The position numbers and the translations under genes are program-made. A stretch of 64,000 bases of DNA from Streptomyces sp. NBC_01723 (GTDB lineage: Bacteria; Actinomycetota; Actinomycetes; Streptomycetales; Streptomycetaceae), in NCBI RefSeq assembly GCF_036246005.1, contig NZ_CP109171.1:186001-250000 (forward strand). Direction: 5' to 3'. This document shows, piece after piece, positions 1-7,866 of this stretch (the first letter of the stretch is position 1; every line of letters begins with the position of its first letter). Under the pieces are notes generated by a model. It searched no databases, had not been told where the DNA came from, and was given only the letters and a program-made list of their open reading frames with translations.

Positions 1-203
1 AACGTGCCGTCCGTCGCCCACCTGCGGAATCGGGTGTGGAGCGTGGCCCACGGCCCATAACGCTCAGGCACGTCCCGCCACGCTGTCCCGGTCCGGAACT
101 TCCACACGATCCCGTTCAGGATCCTGCGGACGTCCATCCGCTTCCGCCCCCGCAGCAAAACGGGCAGCAGTAGCCGGACGAACTCCCGTTCGGCATTGGA
201 CAT
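1..203 (-). pseudogene. IS5-family transposase, N-terminal fragment at window edge
   Basis: Reading the minus strand from 203 gives about 67 residues closely matching the N-terminal half of the intact IS5-family transposase at 17510 (shared stretches include NGIVWKFRTGTAWRDVPERY and WATLHTRFRRW). The frame runs off the left edge, so the catalytic DDE part is not visible. Compared with the intact copy, the leading residues and the roughly 40-base terminal non-coding part are missing: only about 15 bases separate a CTAG at 215-218 from the conserved coding sequence. This suggests a degenerate or end-deleted copy. The start at 203 is the first ATG; the original start may be lost. Confidence 0.75.
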
Positions 204-214
204 GGCATCAAACC

Positions 215-763
215 CTAGTGCAAGGTGGCCGACCATCGGACCAGGCAGTCCACCTCGATCAGGCCAGGGCCCGGAAGTTCGACGGTGCCGCGGAAGGGCC
301 CGTCGCATCCCTCCAGGGGCGTCGCTTCCCCACCACTGAGTGGCCGGTGTGAGAAGCCTGCGTACCCCTTGCCCACCTCCAGCTTCAACGTAGTGCGCTC
401 ACCGGTATACAGGAGGACATCCGGATGACGGCCCTCGACGCTCTTCACCAACTTGGGCAGCGAGCCTGCGGCGCGAAAGCCGATTTTCCAGCGGGGAAAC
501 GGCGAACCATTGGACATCTTCTTGACCTTGAGGTGCGTGTACTCCCTGGGCACGATCGCCCGTACACGGTGACCGCCGAGGTTGTGCTTCACGAGCATGC
601 GGCCCTGTTCGAGCCGATCGGGAGTGTTGATCAGTCCGTAGACGTAGAAACCGGCGAGAGTCCCGCCCTTGATCTCTACCACTGTGGTCTCACTCTTCGG
701 AGCGTGACTGACGGGAACCGTGCCGTTCCCCCGGCCCTGGTGGGGCAGTTCTATGTCCTGCAT
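215..763 (-). CDS. Hypothetical protein ending at an IS fragment
   Basis: The minus-strand frame is open from 856. The ATG at 763 is the more likely start because the residues upstream look non-coding; it gives about 182 residues. I do not recognise the family. The protein is basic in the middle, has no clear signal peptide or membrane segment, and its last third alternates Gly, Pro and hydrophobic residues as in a beta-sandwich. Its TAG stop lies inside the CTAG next to the transposase fragment, so the present C-terminus may have been created or trimmed by that insertion. Confidence is moderate that it is coding and low on function. Confidence 0.45.
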   Translation of the reverse strand: MQDIELPHQGRGNGTVPVSHAPKSETTVVEIKGGTLAGFYVYGLINTPDRLEQGRMLVKHNLGGHRVRAIVPREYTHLKVKKMSNGSPFPRWKIGFRAAGSLPKLVKSVEGRHPDVLLYTGERTTLKLEVGKGYAGFSHRPLSGGEATPLEGCDGPFRGTVELPGPGLIEVDCLVRWSATLH

Positions 764-896
764 GCCCGCAGTCTGCCAGGGCCGGTCCTCCCAACAGAAT
801 CTTGGCGCGTTCCCGCCACTCGGACCCACGGCAGCCGAAAGACTGGGTGTCGTCAAGTCTCGTTGGGGGCGTCCAAGGGCCTGTCTTCAGTTGCGA

Positions 897-2000
897 TCAA
901 GCAGTCGGGTGGTTGCCGTCACGGACGACAGCCACCCGACCTTCACCTCCTGCCGCAGAGCCGGAGCCCGTGAGGCTCCGGCTGCGGCCGTACTCCGCGA
1001 GCGCGTAGAAAGCGGCTTTGGGCTCCCAGGGCAGGCCCGGGTACGCGATTCCGGTGCGGCCGCCGTCGAGGACCTTGACCACGCCGAAGGACGCCTTGTC
1101 GAAGTCACGGTCGTCATCGGCGGCCGAGTGCGGGAGGTCATAGCGGGCGAAGGTGTTGACGAAGGCCGCGTCGATCGCGGAGTCGTCGAGGATGTCGATG
1201 AGTTCACGCAAGTATGCGGCTTGTTCTCGTTCGTCACGGGCCACGGGGCTGGTGAACCGCACAGGACGGGCGTGGTCGTCCCACACGATGACGGCATCGC
1301 CCCGACCGCCGACATCAGCGGCCCCGCTGTAGGTGGTACAGCCGAACTCCGTGACAGCAGCCGGCTTGCCGTGTGCGGTCAATGCCCGCAGGCCGTCGGC
1401 CAGCCGGTCGCCGGTCCGCGCGTCGCGGTAGCCGGCGTCGGTGGCGACTATGTCGAACGGTGCCCAGTCCACCCCCTCGAAAGGAAGTGAGGCGTAGCCG
1501 ATCCGGCCGCCGAACCTGGTACGCACCGCAGCGACCGCCTTGCCGAGGAAGGCGTTGACCTGGGCGGGTATTCCGGGCAGCGCGGCCCGCAATCGCTGCG
1601 GGTCGGCGAGGACGGCGGCGCGTTCCTCGAACGTGTCGCCGGGGAGCATGCCGACGGTGAAGAGGGAGATCTCCGAGCCGGCAAGGAAGACGACCTCCGC
1701 ACCTTCGCGCCGTAGCCGTTCGGCGCGTTCGGCGCCGTCCGTGAGGAAGTCCAAGAGTTCTCCGGCGGTGAGACCGTTGGTGAAGGGCGAGTACCACACC
1801 TCCAGTTGAGCATCGGCCGCGTGTCGCGCGGCCGTCTCAAGTCGGTCGCGGTCTCCGCCGGTGACACGTACAGCGTCACAGCCCAGCTCGTTGCGGATGA
1901 TCTGCATTTCACGGCGAACGACAGCGGGGTCGAAGGGCTCGCGGGTGGTGGTGCCCGCGTTGGTGAAGCCTGTGTCGTAAGTGATGCCGAAGGTGCGCAC
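897..2000 (-). CDS. TIM-barrel glycoside-hydrolase-like protein
   Basis: This cytoplasmic protein of about 367 residues has no signal peptide. It shows TIM-barrel-like strand ends (GITYDTGF near the start, CDAVRVTGG, EVWYSPF, EVVFLAGSE, IGYASLPFEGVDWAPFDIV, PAAVTEFGC, AAFVNTFARYD). The conserved acidic residues in GSE and TEFG sit where retaining glycosidases place catalytic glutamates. I recall similar Streptomyces proteins labelled 'abortive infection protein', but nothing in the sequence supports an Abi function. The GTG at 2000 is chosen because a GAGGAG ribosome site lies just upstream. The gene is divergent from a TetR regulator, and two palindromes occupy the gap, so it is the probable target of that repressor. 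The substrate is unknown. Confidence 0.7.
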   Translation of the reverse strand: MRTFGITYDTGFTNAGTTTREPFDPAVVRREMQIIRNELGCDAVRVTGGDRDRLETAARHAADAQLEVWYSPFTNGLTAGELLDFLTDGAERAERLRREGAEVVFLAGSEISLFTVGMLPGDTFEERAAVLADPQRLRAALPGIPAQVNAFLGKAVAAVRTRFGGRIGYASLPFEGVDWAPFDIVATDAGYRDARTGDRLADGLRALTAHGKPAAVTEFGCTTYSGAADVGGRGDAVIVWDDHARPVRFTSPVARDEREQAAYLRELIDILDDSAIDAAFVNTFARYDLPHSAADDDRDFDKASFGVVKVLDGGRTGIAYPGLPWEPKAAFYALAEYGRSRSLTGSGSAAGGEGRVAVVRDGNHPTA

Positions 2001-2021
2001 GACGGAACTCTCCTCACGATG

Positions 2022-2060
2022 TACGGTACACATCGTACCGTATTAGGTACGCGGCGTACC
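2022..2060. promoter_or_regulatory. Two adjacent palindromic operators (TetR type)
   Basis: Positions 2022-2042 hold perfect 8-base arms TACGGTAC and GTACCGTA around a 5-base spacer. Positions 2046-2060 hold GGTACGC and GCGTACC around one base. Both share the GTAC core and lie between the divergent TIM-barrel gene (start 2000) and the TetR gene (start 2149). Their position just upstream of the 2000 start fits repression of that promoter and probably autoregulation. Confidence 0.65.
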
Positions 2061-2148
2061 CTCAAGGTCACGGGAGGGGACGCGCGAGACCGCCGGAAAG
2101 TACGCTCCATACCGAGATTCAGATGTGCGGGGCGAGAGAGGACGGCCG

Positions 2149-2799
2149 GTGGCACAGGCCAGGAGGAAACTGCGGCAGACCACGGTGACCCGGCGACGCG
2201 GGGCCGAGCTGGAGGAGGCCATCCTGCAAGCGGCTGCCGAGGTACTGGAGGAGTCCGGCGTCCCGGCCCTGACGATGGACGAAGTGGCCCGGCGGGCCGG
2301 AACGAACAAGAACGCGCTGTACCGGCGCTGGCCCAACCGCGTCGCGCTCGGTGCGGCGGCGTACCGCCGGCTGGCCGCGCCCGAGACTGCGCCCCCGGAT
2401 ACCGGCTCGCTGCGCGGCGACGCCCTGGAGATGCTGCGGCGCGCGAACAGCACCTGGTCATCGCCCTACGGGGAGATCCTGCGCGGTCTGATCGCCGCCG
2501 CCGGCAGCACTCCGGAACTCCTGACCGAACTGCGCGACCCGATGGCGCAAAGCGCGCACGAGGCAGCCTGGCTGACCATGCTCAGCCGGGCGGTGGCCCG
2601 CGGAGACGCCGCGCCCGAGGCGCTACACCCGCGAGTCGCGTACACGCCCATGGCACTGCTGCGCAACGAGTACGTCATGCTCGGACTCCCCACCGCGCCC
2701 GACGCCGTCCTCACCGAGATCGTCGACGATGTCTTCCTGCCCCTGGTCCATGGACGAGGCTCCCAGGGCGGCACATCAGCCTTGCATGGCCAGTCGTGA
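2149..2799 (+). CDS. TetR family transcriptional regulator
   Basis: A protein of about 216 residues with an N-terminal TetR helix-turn-helix (EAILQAAAEVLEESGVPALT, then DEVARRAGTNKNALYRRW, roughly residues 22-62) and a helical ligand-binding C-terminal domain. The GTG at 2149 is preferred over the GTG at 2125 because GAGAGAGG lies just before it. It is transcribed divergently from the TIM-barrel gene across two GTAC-core palindromes, so it most likely represses that gene and itself. The effector is unknown. Confidence 0.88.
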   Translation: MAQARRKLRQTTVTRRRGAELEEAILQAAAEVLEESGVPALTMDEVARRAGTNKNALYRRWPNRVALGAAAYRRLAAPETAPPDTGSLRGDALEMLRRANSTWSSPYGEILRGLIAAAGSTPELLTELRDPMAQSAHEAAWLTMLSRAVARGDAAPEALHPRVAYTPMALLRNEYVMLGLPTAPDAVLTEIVDDVFLPLVHGRGSQGGTSALHGQS

Positions 2800-3199
2800 T
2801 CACGCAGGAGCCGGGGGCTGTGCAGCCAAAGCATCGCCCCCCGCGCAGGTGGAGCCCGGCAACGTAGCAGGTGCCAGGCCGTCTGCCCCCAAGTTCGGCC
2901 GCCCCTACATACTGCTGCGCGGGGCGTCCAGGAAGGCTCCCCTCCTACCCCAGGTGGCCATCCAGCTGGACGACCAGCCAGATCCTCCCCGTGTCGGTGG
3001 CGCGGCGGCTGGTCCTGTCGGCAGGACGCCCTAGTTGCACAGTCCACGCGCAGCCCCATGCGGCGGCGCCGGCCACAGACGGTCCCGGGCGGCTCATCGA
3101 ACTCCTGGCGGCCTGCCCGCGGGAGCCACCAGACAGCTCCCCGCGCCGGACACCTACGCCATGACCGAGGCCCGCCGTCTCAGCACGGCCACGACCCCC
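2800..3199. other. 400-base intergenic stretch, no gene seen
   Basis: This lies between the convergent TetR gene and NmrA-like gene. Open frames here on both strands have no recognisable domain, poor starts and a composition like shadow frames. I see no strong hairpin or repeat. Confidence 0.5.
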
Positions 3200-4051
3200 T
3201 TACTCCACCGAAAACGCCTCCCGGTGGTCCTCGGCCCACACCCTGAACGAACGCGCCGGACGGCCGGTAATGCGACCGACCGTGTCATCCACACCGGCCT
3301 TGGCCCCGGCACGCTGCCGCTCCGCCCCGGCCACCAGCGCCTCGACGATCTCCGCGCAATGACGCTCCCGCAAACGGGCGCGCGCCAGATCGAGCGTCAA
3401 CTCCTCAAAGCGCAGCGGCCGCCCCAGCACCCGGCCCAGTTCCGCCGTCTGCTCGACGGCCGTCAGCGGCCGCGGTCCGGTCAGCGTGTGAATCCTGCCT
3501 TCATGCCCCTCCCCGGTCAGTGCACACACCGCCACCGCAGCGACATCACGCGGGTCGACGCAGGCATTGGCCGACGTCCCGTACAGCGCGCGCACCACCC
3601 CCTCGGAGGCCACCGACCCAGCCCAGGACAGAGCATTCGACATGAACGAGCGAGGCCGCAGCACCGTCCACCCCATCCCGGAATCCTGCAGCAACTCCTC
3701 CGCCCTACGCTGCCAACGAGTGATCACGTCGTCCGCACCCCCGTCCGCGACAGCAGCCGCCGACACCTTCACCACATGCCGGACCCCCGCCACACGCGCG
3801 GCACGCAAGAAACGCGCGTCATCGTCCCCGCCCACCCTGCTGGTCACCAGGAACGCGCGGCCCACCCCCCGCAGAGCACGGTCCAAAGACGCCGGATCCG
3901 CATAGTCACCCGCCACGACCTCCCAACCAACAGCCCTCTCCCCCACCCGTGAAGGGACCCTGGCCATCACGCGCACAGCAAGGTCGCGCGGAAGCCGGCG
4001 CACCACTTCCCGCCCCACCGTCCCGGTAGCGCCCGTCACCAAAATCACCAC
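3200..4051 (-). CDS. NmrA-like NAD(P)-binding reductase
   Basis: About 283 residues of the atypical short-chain dehydrogenase (NmrA/TMR) type. The N-terminal Rossmann motif VTGATGTVGREVVRRL is clear, followed by strands ending in GDYADPASLDRAL and AFLVTSR and by VKVSAAAV. The usual YxxxK is absent, as in NmrA-like NAD(P)H sensors and quinone reductases. Starts at 4063, 4051 (GTG) and 4048 are possible; GTG 4051 has GGAGGGGG immediately upstream. It is divergent from the butyrolactone-receptor-like gene, and an ARE-like operator lies in the gap, so it may belong to that regulon. The substrate cannot be deduced. Confidence 0.8.
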   Translation of the reverse strand: MVILVTGATGTVGREVVRRLPRDLAVRVMARVPSRVGERAVGWEVVAGDYADPASLDRALRGVGRAFLVTSRVGGDDDARFLRAARVAGVRHVVKVSAAAVADGGADDVITRWQRRAEELLQDSGMGWTVLRPRSFMSNALSWAGSVASEGVVRALYGTSANACVDPRDVAAVAVCALTGEGHEGRIHTLTGPRPLTAVEQTAELGRVLGRPLRFEELTLDLARARLRERHCAEIVEALVAGAERQRAGAKAGVDDTVGRITGRPARSFRVWAEDHREAFSVE

Positions 4052-4105
4052 AGCCCCCTCCACGAGCCCACGACATGCCCGGTCACCGAAACAGCCGCCC
4101 GTCCC

Positions 4106-4157
4106 TTGAGACCCCTAGGGACACCACCTGTAAGATACATACTGGACGGTTTTTTTG
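4106..4157 (+). promoter_or_regulatory. Promoter with ARE-like butyrolactone-receptor operator
   Basis: A possible -35 TTGAGA (4106-4111) and -10 TAAGAT (4131-4136) are spaced by 19 bases. An ARE-like element overlaps the -10 and downstream (4131-4157): TAAGATACATAC, a short centre, then ACGGTTTTTTT. This matches the layout of known ScbR/ArpA-type autoregulatory elements. It lies about 70 bases before the receptor-like gene, so autorepression is likely; the divergent NmrA-like gene could be affected too. Confidence 0.65.
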
Positions 4158-4224
4158 CGGAATCACTGCACAACCCGAGACACCCCAGACCACGAACGCA
4201 TCAAAACACCAGGAGGCCCGCACC

Positions 4225-4884
4225 ATGGCGAAACAGGACCGCGCCATCCGCACCCGCCAGACCATCCTCACAGCAGCCGCCAAGGTCTTCGAAGAACGCG
4301 GCTATCAGGCTGCCACCATCGCCGAAATCCTCCAGACCGCAGGCGTCACCAAAGGCGCCCTCTACTTCCACTTCACCTCCAAGGAACACCTCGCCCAAGG
4401 CGTCCTGCACGAGCAGGACCAGCAGTTCCTCATCCCCGCCCGCGCCTGCAAACTCCAGGAACTCGCCGACGAAGTCCTCCTCCACGCCTACCGCCTCCAA
4501 ACCGACCCCATGGTCCGCGCCGGCGTCCGCCTCACCATGGACCAGCACGCCGAGGACCTCGACCGCACCGGCCCCTTCCTCCGCTGGAGCCACATCTGCC
4601 AACAACGTCTGGAAAAGGCCCAGACCCAAGGCGAACTCCTCCCCCACGTCATCCCCTCCGTCACCGCCGACATCATCGTCGCCACCTTCGCCGGCGTGCA
4701 GTCCATGTCCCAAACCGTCAGCGACTACCAAGACCTCCAAACCCGCACCACCCAACTCCTACGTCACATCCTCCCCAGCATCACCCAACCCCCCGTCCTC
4801 GCCTCCCTCGACCTCACCGAACAACGCGGCCACCACGTCCACGAAGAAATTCACCACCACACCCAACCCACCACCACCCACTGA
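4225..4884 (+). CDS. Gamma-butyrolactone receptor-like TetR regulator (ScbR/ArpA family)
   Basis: A protein of 219 residues with the features of streptomycete autoregulator receptors: N-terminal RAIRTRQTILTAAAKVFEERG and a helix-turn-helix ending GVTKGALYFHFTSKEHLA (about residues 7-55). The C-terminal ligand domain carries a conserved-looking Trp (FLRWSHICQQRLEKAQTQGEL), followed by the family-typical AGVQSMSQ. The ATG at 4225 follows AGGAGG, so the longer frame from 4075 is rejected. ARE-like sites occur before this gene and before the neighbouring monooxygenase. No AfsA-type butyrolactone synthase is in the window, so it is an orphan locally. It could be a true receptor or a pseudo-receptor that responds to antibiotics. 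Confidence 0.85.
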   Translation: MAKQDRAIRTRQTILTAAAKVFEERGYQAATIAEILQTAGVTKGALYFHFTSKEHLAQGVLHEQDQQFLIPARACKLQELADEVLLHAYRLQTDPMVRAGVRLTMDQHAEDLDRTGPFLRWSHICQQRLEKAQTQGELLPHVIPSVTADIIVATFAGVQSMSQTVSDYQDLQTRTTQLLRHILPSITQPPVLASLDLTEQRGHHVHEEIHHHTQPTTTH

Positions 4885-4900
4885 CCCCCACCCACACACG

Positions 4901-6493
4901 TCAGACAGACACCCCAGCACGGGCGTCGGAGTCAGCCACGCGCCCGGCCGGTGCCGCCGACGACCCGCACCCGAAGTACCGCACCAGCACCTCCTCAAGC
5001 CGTTCACCGCCGCGCCCTTGCCCGGACTCGGACCCGGCGCCACCACCCGCCCACGCCACATACCCGTCCGGCCGCAGCAGCACCGCGTCACACGCCACCT
5101 CCCCCACCGGCGCCACCCGCACCCGGCGCACCACATCTCCCCACGCCCCCGCCCGCCGTCCATACGTCCCACCCCGCTCACCGAAAAGCAGCAACAGCCA
5201 CCCGCCCCCACGCAGCAGAGCCACCACGTCCGACGGCCCCTGCTCCGTACGCAGCGCCACATTCGGCAAGAACCTCCCCTCCCACACCCCACCACTCCCC
5301 GGGACGCACCCTGCCACGGGTGGTAGCACCGCATCCTGACCACTGATCAGGTCACTCAGATACCGGCTTCCCTCACCCCCCGCAGCCACCACCCCCGCGA
5401 ACACCGAGCGCAGCGCCTCCGCCTCCGGTCGCGCACGCATCAACGCCAACTGCGCCAGCGTCACCTCGATCACCCGCAAAGCAGCCGGACGCCGCTCCTG
5501 GTCATATGTGTCCAACAGCCCCGCCCCCGCCCGCCCCCGCACCGCCAGCGCCAGCTTCCACCCCAGATTCAGCGCATCCTGCACCCCCAGGCTCAACCCC
5601 TGTGCCCCCACCGGGAAGTGCAGGTGCGCCGCATCCCCCGCGAGGAAGATCCGGCCCCGTCCGAAACACTCCGCCAGCCGCGAGAAGTCACTGAAGCGGC
5701 TCAGCCAGCGCACCTCCCCGAACCCCACCTCACGACCCGCAATCCGCGCCACCTCTCTGCGCAACTCCCCCTCCGACGGCGGCACATCGCGCCCGGCATG
5801 TACACCTGAGCAGTCGAGAGTCCTGATGTGGGTTCCCGCCCCAGGGATGTCGTGCGCGACGATCCAGCCATGCGGAGTGCGGTGCCACCCCAGGCCCGGA
5901 ACATCCGCATCGTCCAGCCTGACCAGTCCGGACAGCCCGGACGTCGTGGCCTCATAGGTACGGGCCGCAAAGCCCGCCATTTCCCGGACCGCACCACGCC
6001 CGCCGTCCGCCCCCACGAGGTACAGAGCAGTGCACTCGACAGGCCCGAGCGGCCCCTCCGCCAGGACCCGCACACGGTCCAGGTCCTGGAACACCTGCGT
6101 GACGCGGTGTTCACGCAGCACCCGCACCCCGGCCGCCCGCGCCTGCTGCTCAAACAGCCGCTCGAGGTCGGCCTGCGGCCGTTTCAGAACGGGCCCCGGC
6201 TCCGAGGCCGAGGCCGTGATCGTCAGCCCGGGAACTCCACCGAAGCGGAAGGGCACTTCGGCTTCGGCAGCGCTCGACATCCCCTGCGGCACGAGTTCCG
6301 TGAAGTACCCCCGCCTGGCCAGGCCCTGCAGAGCCCTCGCATGGAGCACCCTCGCCTTGGGCCGATCACAGACCGAGCCTCGCGCCTCCAGGACAACGGT
6401 GCGGACTCCCCGGCCACCGAGCTCGGCCGCCAGCAGCATGCCGACCGGCCCACCACCAACGATGACGACCTGTGCACGCAGACGACTCTCCAC
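4901..6493 (-). CDS. FAD-dependent aromatic hydroxylase
   Basis: A 530-residue class A flavoprotein monooxygenase of the PheA/TfdB/MhpA type. It shows the N-terminal dinucleotide motif VVIVGGGPVGMLLAAEL with ExR (LEARG) about residues 9-37, the DG motif VGADGGRGAVRE and the FAD-ribityl GD motif GRIFLAGDAAHLHFPVGAQG (about residues 275-294). The C-terminal thioredoxin-like domain is usual for the family. Such enzymes hydroxylate phenols or tailor polyketides using NAD(P)H and O2. It converges on the receptor-like gene with a 16-base gap. Its own upstream region (6657-6684) has a promoter overlapped by an ARE-like site, so butyrolactone-type control is likely. The substrate is unknown. Confidence 0.87.
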   Translation of the reverse strand: MESRLRAQVVIVGGGPVGMLLAAELGGRGVRTVVLEARGSVCDRPKARVLHARALQGLARRGYFTELVPQGMSSAAEAEVPFRFGGVPGLTITASASEPGPVLKRPQADLERLFEQQARAAGVRVLREHRVTQVFQDLDRVRVLAEGPLGPVECTALYLVGADGGRGAVREMAGFAARTYEATTSGLSGLVRLDDADVPGLGWHRTPHGWIVAHDIPGAGTHIRTLDCSGVHAGRDVPPSEGELRREVARIAGREVGFGEVRWLSRFSDFSRLAECFGRGRIFLAGDAAHLHFPVGAQGLSLGVQDALNLGWKLALAVRGRAGAGLLDTYDQERRPAALRVIEVTLAQLALMRARPEAEALRSVFAGVVAAGGEGSRYLSDLISGQDAVLPPVAGCVPGSGGVWEGRFLPNVALRTEQGPSDVVALLRGGGWLLLLFGERGGTYGRRAGAWGDVVRRVRVAPVGEVACDAVLLRPDGYVAWAGGGAGSESGQGRGGERLEEVLVRYFGCGSSAAPAGRVADSDARAGVSV

Positions 6494-6926
6494 CGCAGGA
6501 CCTCCCCTAGTCCTCAGGGATTACGCACTGCCAGCAGCACGAACGCCCCAGCCGCCGGCCCGGTCACAAGAACGCACGCGCTCCACGCCCCTGCCTTGCG
6601 CGGCGAAGAACAACGGCCTCACAAACCCCCATAAGACCGACGGCGCGCGACCAGAAAATATACCGATGAGGCGGTTCTTTACAATGCCCCCACAGCATCA
6701 CTACTCGGCGATCACGACCAGAGGGGCAGTGCCTGTGGGCAGGCTTCGAGTCCCCTACACGTCTGCACGGCGGCCTGCAATGGCTCTCCACCAGGCACGG
6801 TGCGCTCCTGCCCCCGTCGTCCTCCCCGGGCCGCCTACGAACGGTGTCGCCGTCGCACCGCACCAGCAACCGGCGTGCGACGGGAACGCGACTCACCAGC
6901 GGCCCGGCGGAGGAAGCCGAAAGCCG
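6494..6926. other. 433-base intergenic stretch between monooxygenase and DUF1801 gene
   Basis: Apart from the ARE/promoter at 6653-6684 I see no supported gene here. Open frames on both strands lack domains and ribosome sites. The 5' leader of the monooxygenase transcript (about 155 bases) occupies 6494-6650. Confidence 0.5.
6653..6684 (-). promoter_or_regulatory. Second ARE-like operator overlapping a promoter
   Basis: On the minus strand, -35 TTGTAA (6684-6679) and -10 TATATT (6662-6657) are separated by 16 bases. The same interval reads as an ARE-like palindrome: AAAGAACCGCC, a short centre, then CGGTATATTTT. It lies about 160 bases before the FAD monooxygenase. A repressor bound here would cover the whole promoter. 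Confidence 0.55.
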
Positions 6927-7379
6927 TCAGCTCACTGCCTGCTTCACCAGAGCGGCGATCCGCTCCTCCACCTCCGGCGTGACCTCGGTCAGCGCGAAGG
7001 CGGCCGCCCACATGCTGCCCTCGTCCAGGTTCGCGTTGTCGCTGAACCCGAGCGTCGCGTAGCGGGCCTTGAACTTCGCCGCGCTCTGGAAGAAACAGAC
7101 CAGCTTGCCGTCCAGCGCATAGGCCGGCATCCCGTACCACAGCTTCGGCGCGAGCTCCGGCACGCTCTCCAGGACCACCGCATGGACGCGCTCGGCCATC
7201 ACACGGTCCGAGTCCTGCATCTCGGCGATCTTCGCAAGCACGTCCTTCTCCGCCAACGCCGCCTTGTCCGCTCGCGAACCGCGCCGCGCCGCCGCCTTCT
7301 GCTCCTTGGCGTGGTCCTTCATCGCGGCCCGCTCCTCGGCCGAGAAGCCTTCATACGTGCTCTTCTCAGTACTGCTCAT
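6927..7379 (-). CDS. DUF1801 (YdhG/IscX-like) family protein
   Basis: A 150-residue soluble protein. The N-terminal third is charged and helical (SAEERAAMKDHAKEQKAAAR). The DUF1801 domain follows (about residues 60-145), with the recognisable LAPKLWYGMPAYALDGKLVCFFQSA and a YATLGF segment. This fold is shared with iron-chaperone-like and YdhG proteins; many actinobacterial members have no proven role. It stands alone between longer intergenic gaps, and neighbours give no clue. Confidence 0.8.
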   Translation of the reverse strand: MSSTEKSTYEGFSAEERAAMKDHAKEQKAAARRGSRADKAALAEKDVLAKIAEMQDSDRVMAERVHAVVLESVPELAPKLWYGMPAYALDGKLVCFFQSAAKFKARYATLGFSDNANLDEGSMWAAAFALTEVTPEVEERIAALVKQAVS

Positions 7380-7866
7380 GTGTCCTCCGCAGCCCGTCGG
7401 TCACGCCCGCCCGACCCAATGCGCCTCGACGAGCCCGTCTCTCCACCCAGTACAACACCCGTCGCGCACAGAATTCTTGATGCGCGCTCAAGGAACCCTC
7501 AAGCCGCAGCCACCGCGCGAGCGGCCGGCCTCCCAGCACGTCCAGTCCCCCCCACCACCCCGCGTCGATTCCGCAGCAAATGACCTTGAGGATCGGCGCC
7601 GCGAGCGCATCCCATCGACACGACTCCGGAGTCCACGAAGGTGCCGGTGCGTCCTGCGGCGGGTGAGGCGTGCTCCGGATTTCCTACGCTTTCGCCCGGT
7701 CGCAGCCGCCCGGAATGTCGAGGGCTGACGCCCTGTCCTGCGGTGACACACTTCCTTCGTGGCGCGGACGCCTCCGAACCAATGCGTCGTCCCTTTACAT
7801 ATCTGGCCTGGGGTGGGTACCTGCCCCGCCGTACGAGATCAGCGAGTGGGAGTTCGGGGCACGAAA
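7380..7866. other. 487-base intergenic stretch, no gene seen
   Basis: This is a divergent region between the DUF1801 gene and the first FUSC gene. Frames extending the FUSC gene upstream to 7759 have low-quality sequence and no ribosome site. I see no clear operator, repeat or RNA element. Confidence 0.4.
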
